Source: Verrucomicrobiales bacterium (GTDB taxonomy: Bacteria > Verrucomicrobiota > Verrucomicrobiia > Limisphaerales > UBA9464). From it: a stretch of 18,611 nt of DNA. The DNA lies in contig DLVS01000291.1 in the NCBI GenBank assembly GCA_003445095.1, positions 1 to 18,611 on the forward strand, read 5' to 3'. The first letter of the stretch is position 1, and every line of letters begins with the position of its first letter. Shown one piece after another: positions 14,593 through 18,611 of this stretch. The notes under the pieces are model-generated. The model was not told the origin of the DNA. It worked only from the letters and a program-made list of their open reading frames with translations, and ran no database searches. The translations under genes and the position numbers were made by a program.

Positions 14593-15207
14593 TCACCCCA
14601 ACTTTCGCTGCGCCCATTTCCGTCCCTCCGCCAAGGCCGCTAGCGTCTCGGCCAGCCGACGCGCCCGCGTCTCGGGCCGCTTCGCCTGCGAAAGCCAGAC
14701 CAAGTACTCACGCTGGCAACTGGGAGCGAGACGTTGGAAGTTTTCTGCGGCGGTTCGATTCTTTCGCTGTGCCAAAACCGCGGCAAAGAAGTCCGGCACA
14801 GGCCACGGTTCTCGCTGGCGATGAGGCACCGGCGGCAACGCTTCGGCGTCCAAAGCCACCGCCGCGCGGATTAGGCGACGAAACGCTTCGTGGGGAAAAC
14901 CGTCGAGAGTCGTGACGCGCAACGAACGAAGATGGGTGTTGTTTTCAGCCGCACTCAGAAGGCTCGTCGGATCCGGCAGTTCCGTACCGCGAAAGAACGT
15001 AACTCCCAAATGGCGCTGACACCCACTCAACCCGCACACCAGCTTTCGTCCCGTGAAACAGAGCATGTTCCACTTGATGGATTCGGTGAGATCGGGTTCC
15101 CAGCTGAGGATCCACTCGTGAACCTGCTCGACAAGGGGCCAGGAGAAATCGGGACAGGTCTCGAGCCATTCCCGAGGATCCTTCGTGCGGGGGCGGGAGC
15201 AGTCCAT
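14593..15207 (-). CDS. DUF1801 / YdeI-type protein
   Basis: A 204-residue protein with two recognisable parts. The N-terminal half (about 10-115) fits DUF1801 (YdhG-like), with EPDLTESIKWNMLCFTG and GCQRHLGVTFFRG. The C-terminal part (about 140-200) fits the YdeI/OmpD-associated type: VPDFFAAVLAQRKNRTAAENF, then PSCQREYLVWLSQAKRPETRARR and repeated alanines. Such proteins are small, cytoplasmic and of unclear function; the family label of bacteriocin protection is weakly based. The ATG at 15207 follows the DUF1802 stop by 6 bp, so it is very probably cotranscribed and translationally coupled; it has no Shine-Dalgarno of its own. An intrinsic terminator follows its stop. Confidence 0.85.
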   Translation of the reverse strand: MDCSRPRTKDPREWLETCPDFSWPLVEQVHEWILSWEPDLTESIKWNMLCFTGRKLVCGLSGCQRHLGVTFFRGTELPDPTSLLSAAENNTHLRSLRVTTLDGFPHEAFRRLIRAAVALDAEALPPVPHRQREPWPVPDFFAAVLAQRKNRTAAENFQRLAPSCQREYLVWLSQAKRPETRARRLAETLAALAEGRKWAQRKLG

Positions 15208-15213
15208 GACGGT

Positions 15214-15822
15214 TTAATTAGAGATTGCTCCGCGGGCGTTGCCAGGATTACAACCGCTCAACGATCCGCCCAGAGCGCTTTCTAGAACCTCTATCCGGGC
15301 CGAAAATTCCTCGTCACTGAGCACCGGCACTGCTGACTCCACCGGCAGGTCCGTTTCCAGTTCTATCCAGGATCGGCAGCCGCCGTATTCCGGCAAGATC
15401 GGCAGTTCGACGGGCGACGTGAGTCGAGCTACGCGGAGGACGAGGACAGAAATGGCCGACTCCCGTCCCCAATCAAATCGCTCGCGGATGACTTCTTCCC
15501 GCCAACAATGCAGTCCTTCAAGGCGAAGGGCATCGGCCAGGGAATCGAGCTTTCGCCAGCCCACAATCTCGGCGGTGAATTCGATGAACACCCGATTCGC
15601 CGCGGGCAACCGCGCGGACAGTTCATCGAATAACTTCTGGCCCGCCGGCGTGACTTGACCTCGCTGCTGATGAAACCCAGTCGGGAACAGCAGGAACTGG
15701 GGATGCTCGACCTGGAATCCGCCGCGTCCTTCCGCGATCCCACCTTTGCGCAAGATCAGAATCTGGTCGCCCCGACCGAGGGACTCGACGATCACCGCCC
15801 ACTCTTTGAACGCGATTTGCAT
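15214..15822 (-). CDS. DUF1802 family protein
   Basis: A 202-residue protein whose opening, FKEWAVIVESLGRGDQILILRKGGI, then GGFQVEHPQFLLFPTGFHQQ, is the hallmark of DUF1802. The middle contains WRKLDSLADALRLEGLHCW and FDWGRESAISVLVLRVARL, also as expected for the family. Its function is unknown; no catalytic motif, signal peptide or membrane segment is visible, so it should be cytoplasmic. The last 15 residues or so (SGCNPGNARGAISN) look like an unconserved tail. It lies 19 bp after alaS and 6 bp before the YdeI-type gene on the same strand, so it is probably expressed with alanyl-tRNA synthetase. There is no clear Shine-Dalgarno before the ATG. Confidence 0.88.
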   Translation of the reverse strand: MQIAFKEWAVIVESLGRGDQILILRKGGIAEGRGGFQVEHPQFLLFPTGFHQQRGQVTPAGQKLFDELSARLPAANRVFIEFTAEIVGWRKLDSLADALRLEGLHCWREEVIRERFDWGRESAISVLVLRVARLTSPVELPILPEYGGCRSWIELETDLPVESAVPVLSDEEFSARIEVLESALGGSLSGCNPGNARGAISN

Positions 15823-15841
15823 CGGAGCGCCCGACCCAAGT

Positions 15842-18611
15842 TCAGCCCAAAACCTCGCGAACTTTCGCTAAGGCTTCGTTCAGTTTGGTGGCATCTTTGC
15901 CGCCGCCGCGAGCATTGTCGGGCTTGCCGCCGCCTTTACCACCGACCACGGGAGCGATCGCTTGGATGATTTTTCCCGCCTGCGCCTTGGCGGTGAAGTC
16001 GGGAGTCACCGCCGCGACCAACGCCACTGCGCCGTTGGCGCCACCGCCCAAAACGATCACACCTTGGAACCGGCCCTTCAACGCATCGACCACGGCCTGC
16101 AGGAAATCACCGTCCGCGTCGCCTAAGTTGTGGGTGATGAGCGGAATGCCGTTCACGGTTTGAACCCGACTGAGCAGTTCACTGGCGGCGTTCGACGCAT
16201 TGCGGGCGACCGCTATTTGGAGTGCCTTCTCCAATCCCTTTTGGTGCGCGAGCAGGGCGTCGAGTTTCTTCTCCAACTCATGCACCGGTGCCCCAACTTT
16301 GCCGGCGAGCGTTTTGATCAGTCCGAGTTCGCCACCCGCGCGCTTCCAGGCTTCGAGGCCAGCGACCGCTTCGATGCGGCGAACACCGGCGGCGATGGCG
16401 TTCTCGCCGAGAATGCGAAACAAGCCGATTTCGCCGGTCGCGCGCGTGTGCGTGCCGCCGCACAGCTCCATGGAATAGCCGTCGAGCTTCGTCGCAGGAC
16501 CGCCAATCTGCACGACCCGGACGACGTCGCCGTACTTGTCGCCGAAGAACTGCATCACATCTTTGCGGTTCTTAACGTCGGCGTGAGGAACCTCGGTCCA
16601 ACTGACGGCGGCATTCTCGAGGATGCGCTCGTTGACCAATTTCTCGATGTCGGCGACTTGCGTCGGTGTGAGCGGGGCGCTGTTGAAGTCGAAGGTGAGC
16701 TTGTCCGGACCGACGGAAGAACCTTTCTGCGACGCTTCCTTGCTGGCGACTTCGTGAATCGCCCAATGCAGGAGATGCGTCACCGTGTGATGGCGCTGGA
16801 TGGCGGCGCGGCGCGCGGAGTCGAGTTGAACGGTGACGTGGGAACCTACGGCCGGGGCGTCGCCGCCTTCGACGAAGTGAAGCCAGGTGTTCCCGGACTT
16901 TTGAGTATTGACGATCCGCCAGAGCTGACCGGAGCCGGAAAGTTCACCGGTGTCACCGACCTGGCCGCCCATCTCGGCGTAACAGACCGTGTTGTTAAGA
17001 ACGACGATGGTCTTGTCCTTGAGTTGGACGACTTCTTGAACGTCGGCACCCGTGTGCGGCTGGTCGTAGCCGAGGAAGTGAGTGGGCGTCTTCGTCTCGA
17101 TTTGGGACAACTCGATGACAGTCTTCTTCTGGGCGGCTTGAGAACGCTTCTTCTGTTGATCCATCAAGGCGTTGAAGCCGGCGACATCCACCGTGAGCCC
17201 GCGCTCTCGGGCCATGAGTTCCGTGAGGTCGAGTGGGAAGCCCTGCTCGTCGTAAAGTCGAAAGGCGAAAGCCGCGCTGATTTGGGGAGACTGCTTGGGG
17301 AGCGCGCCCGCCTCGGGCGCTGTTGTCGGCGCCCCGCCGGCAACAGTTGCGCGTGTGGAGTCGGTGGAGGGGACACTGCTGGCGGGGGCGCCAGGAGCCG
17401 TCGGCGAGGCGCCGGCGGCTACGCCCGAGGCGGGCGTGCTCCCCAAGGCATGGTCCGAAGCAGATATGCCCGAGGCGGGCGTGCTCCCCAAAGCGCTCCC
17501 CAAGAGGCGCTCCGCTTCTTCCTCGAACTGAGCGATGCCGTTATCCAACGTTTTGTTAAACGCCTCTTCCTCTCGCTTCAGCACTTCCTTCACGTGAGAT
17601 TGCTTCGTTCGGATCTCGGGGAAAACGTCACCCATCGTCTTCGCGAGGACGTCCACCAGCTTGAAGAAGAACGGTTCGTGAAAACCCAAGGTGCGTCCGT
17701 ACTTCACTGCCCGACGGAGGATTCGCCGGAGAACGTAGTTGCGATCCGTGTTGCCAGGTTGAATTCCATCGGCCACCGCGAAACTGAGCGTGCGGATGTG
17801 GTCGGCGATGACTCGAAACGCGACGTCGATCTTTTCCTGTTCGGTTTCACCGGTGCTGCCGGAATTTGGTAACGTCGAGCCATACTTCTTGCCGCTTAAC
17901 AGTTCGATCTCGTCAAAGATGGGTCGAAAGATGTCCGTTTCGTAATTCGAGACCTTGGCATTCGCGAAATCAGCGAACCCCTTTGTGCCTTGAATGATCG
18001 AGGTCACCCGTTCAAAGCCCATTCCGGTATCGACGTGCTTCGCGGGAAGCGGCGTAAACGATCCATCGGGGTTCGCGTTGAACTGAATGAACACCAGGTT
18101 CCAAATCTCGATACACTCGGCCGTGCCTTTGTTCACCAGCGCGCCGCGCGTGTCGCCCGCAGGGGTGAGGTCCACGTGGAGTTCGGAACACGGCCCGCAC
18201 GGACCCGTGTCGCCCATCATCCAAAAGTTGTCTTTCTTGTTGCCGTTGACGATGTGAACCGCCGGATCGAGGCCGACGCTGCGAAATTTTTCGGCCCAAT
18301 AATTCCACGCTTCCTCGTCGCGCTCGCTGGGATCGCCAAGCGACTTGTCGGGCTGATAAATCGTCGCGTAGAGCCGTCGCGGCGGAAACTTCCAACGTTC
18401 AACCACCAATTCCCAAGCCCACTCGATGGCCTCCTTCTTGAAGTAATCGCCAAAGGACCAATTGCCGAGCATCTCGAAAAACGTGTGGTGGTAAGTATCG
18501 AGCCCGACGTCATCGAGGTCGTTGTGCTTACCGCCGGCGCGGATGCACTTCTGCGTATCGGCGGCGCGGGTGTCGCTGCCCGGAATGGCGCCGGCCCACT
18601 TCGATACATCC
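15842..18611 (-). CDS. alaS: alanyl-tRNA synthetase (5' end outside window), with in-frame repeat insertion
   Basis: Charges tRNA-Ala and edits mischarged Ser/Gly. The frame stays open to the window edge; about 922 residues are visible and, compared with E. coli AlaRS, about 45-50 N-terminal residues are missing. Seen in order: CIRAGGKHNDLDDVG and FFEMLGNWSFGDYFKKEAI (class II core), FRLYDEQGFPLDLTELM, the editing-domain zinc site HHTVTHLLH (16767-16793) and CGGTH (near 16450), and the glycine-rich DHHA1 end (GGKGGGKPDNARGGG). All expected sites are present, so the enzyme should be active. Between EEEAERLL and FRLYDE there is an extra Ala/Ser/Pro/Gly-rich stretch of about 75 residues encoded by inverted and direct DNA repeats (17287-17509), not seen in normal AlaRS. 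Downstream are DUF1802 and YdeI-type genes in the same orientation. Confidence 0.96.
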   Translation of the reverse strand, partial: DVSKWAGAIPGSDTRAADTQKCIRAGGKHNDLDDVGLDTYHHTFFEMLGNWSFGDYFKKEAIEWAWELVVERWKFPPRRLYATIYQPDKSLGDPSERDEEAWNYWAEKFRSVGLDPAVHIVNGNKKDNFWMMGDTGPCGPCSELHVDLTPAGDTRGALVNKGTAECIEIWNLVFIQFNANPDGSFTPLPAKHVDTGMGFERVTSIIQGTKGFADFANAKVSNYETDIFRPIFDEIELLSGKKYGSTLPNSGSTGETEQEKIDVAFRVIADHIRTLSFAVADGIQPGNTDRNYVLRRILRRAVKYGRTLGFHEPFFFKLVDVLAKTMGDVFPEIRTKQSHVKEVLKREEEAFNKTLDNGIAQFEEEAERLLGSALGSTPASGISASDHALGSTPASGVAAGASPTAPGAPASSVPSTDSTRATVAGGAPTTAPEAGALPKQSPQISAAFAFRLYDEQGFPLDLTELMARERGLTVDVAGFNALMDQQKKRSQAAQKKTVIELSQIETKTPTHFLGYDQPHTGADVQEVVQLKDKTIVVLNNTVCYAEMGGQVGDTGELSGSGQLWRIVNTQKSGNTWLHFVEGGDAPAVGSHVTVQLDSARRAAIQRHHTVTHLLHWAIHEVASKEASQKGSSVGPDKLTFDFNSAPLTPTQVADIEKLVNERILENAAVSWTEVPHADVKNRKDVMQFFGDKYGDVVRVVQIGGPATKLDGYSMELCGGTHTRATGEIGLFRILGENAIAAGVRRIEAVAGLEAWKRAGGELGLIKTLAGKVGAPVHELEKKLDALLAHQKGLEKALQIAVARNASNAASELLSRVQTVNGIPLITHNLGDADGDFLQAVVDALKGRFQGVIVLGGGANGAVALVAAVTPDFTAKAQAGKIIQAIAPVVGGKGGGKPDNARGGGKDATKLNEALAKVREVLG
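17295..17318. repeat. 24-bp repeat in alaS, inverted copy
   Basis: Reads TTGGGGAGCGCGCCCGCC and on to CGGGC, the reverse complement of the two copies at 17423 and 17468 with a single mismatch. In the alaS frame this orientation encodes PEAGALPK. With the other copies it defines the ends of a 197-bp inverted-repeat-bounded insertion. Confidence 0.8.
17423..17446. repeat. 24-bp repeat in alaS, direct copy 1
   Basis: Begins GCCCGAGGCGGGCGTGCTCC and ends CCAA. It is identical to the copy 45 bp to its right. In the alaS frame it encodes LGSTPASG. Confidence 0.85.
17468..17491. repeat. 24-bp repeat in alaS, direct copy 2
   Basis: Identical over 24 bp to the copy at 17423-17446 and also encodes LGSTPASG. 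A further partial copy of its end (GCTCCCCAA) lies at 17495-17503. Confidence 0.85.

Noticed and set aside
16318..17376. Possible frameshift or break in alaS around the insertion
   Set aside because: The frame is continuous from the window edge to the stop at 15842, and conserved motifs occur on both sides of the insertion.
17295..17503. Possible CRISPR array (24-bp repeats with a 21-bp gap)
   Set aside because: Only two direct copies, one further copy is inverted, all lie within the alaS reading frame, and no cas gene is present.
16130..17872. 580-codon open frame on the + strand opposite alaS
   Set aside because: It is antisense to a clearly real AlaRS frame, spans the repeat block, and its translation shows no known domain; long antisense frames are common in GC-rich genes.

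Overview
The window is GC-rich, densely coding bacterial DNA, most likely from a member of the PVC superphylum, with Verrucomicrobiota (Pedosphaera/Limisphaera-like lineages) favoured and Planctomycetota as the alternative. The strongest hints are a DUF1501 protein paired with a PSCyt1/DUF1549/DUF1553 cytochrome-like protein, a DUF6797 plus beta-propeller secreted protein, a DUF1802 protein, a double-domain nucleoside diphosphate kinase, and several structured intergenic repeats. The lineage is inferred from gene content only.

Layout, left to right. (1) Bases 1-1556, + strand: the 3' part of a uvrA-type gene (second ATPase half). (2) Bases 1608-2669, - strand: pheA, the bifunctional chorismate mutase/prephenate dehydratase with its ACT domain. 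It diverges from a + strand gene for a tandem-ACT amino-acid-binding protein (2854-3255). The 184-bp divergent spacer holds a perfect 16-bp palindrome. (3) Bases 3256-3750: a gene-free stretch with a 196-bp unit repeated twice in tandem and several hairpins. (4) Bases 3751-8323, - strand: a two-gene operon of a large secreted PSCyt1/DUF1549/DUF1553 protein followed by a Tat-exported DUF1501 protein. (5) Bases 8505-9902, - strand: a small DUF5679 zinc-ribbon gene followed 12 bp later by a double NDK gene, with a promoter candidate and a perfect 5' leader hairpin. (6) Bases 10085-10816, - strand: a lipoate-protein ligase. (7) Bases 11191-14367, - strand: a 1058-residue exported fusion of a sugar-isomerase-like TIM barrel, DUF6797 and a sorbosone-dehydrogenase-like propeller. 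(8) Bases 14593-18611, - strand: alaS (5' end outside the window), a DUF1802 gene and a DUF1801/YdeI-type gene, spaced 19 and 6 bp apart and closed by a good intrinsic terminator.

Functionally the window mixes housekeeping genes (DNA repair, phenylalanine synthesis, NTP balance, lipoylation, alanyl-tRNA charging) with exported proteins of the kind abundant in PVC bacteria and often tied to carbohydrate degradation. I see no transposase, CRISPR array, tRNA, rRNA or phage gene, and no obvious new defence-like system. The most unusual items are an in-frame repeat insertion inside alaS, the NDK whose first domain has lost its catalytic residues, the three-part secreted fusion protein, and two structured intergenic elements. 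Only two of ten complete or start-containing genes have a clear Shine-Dalgarno sequence.
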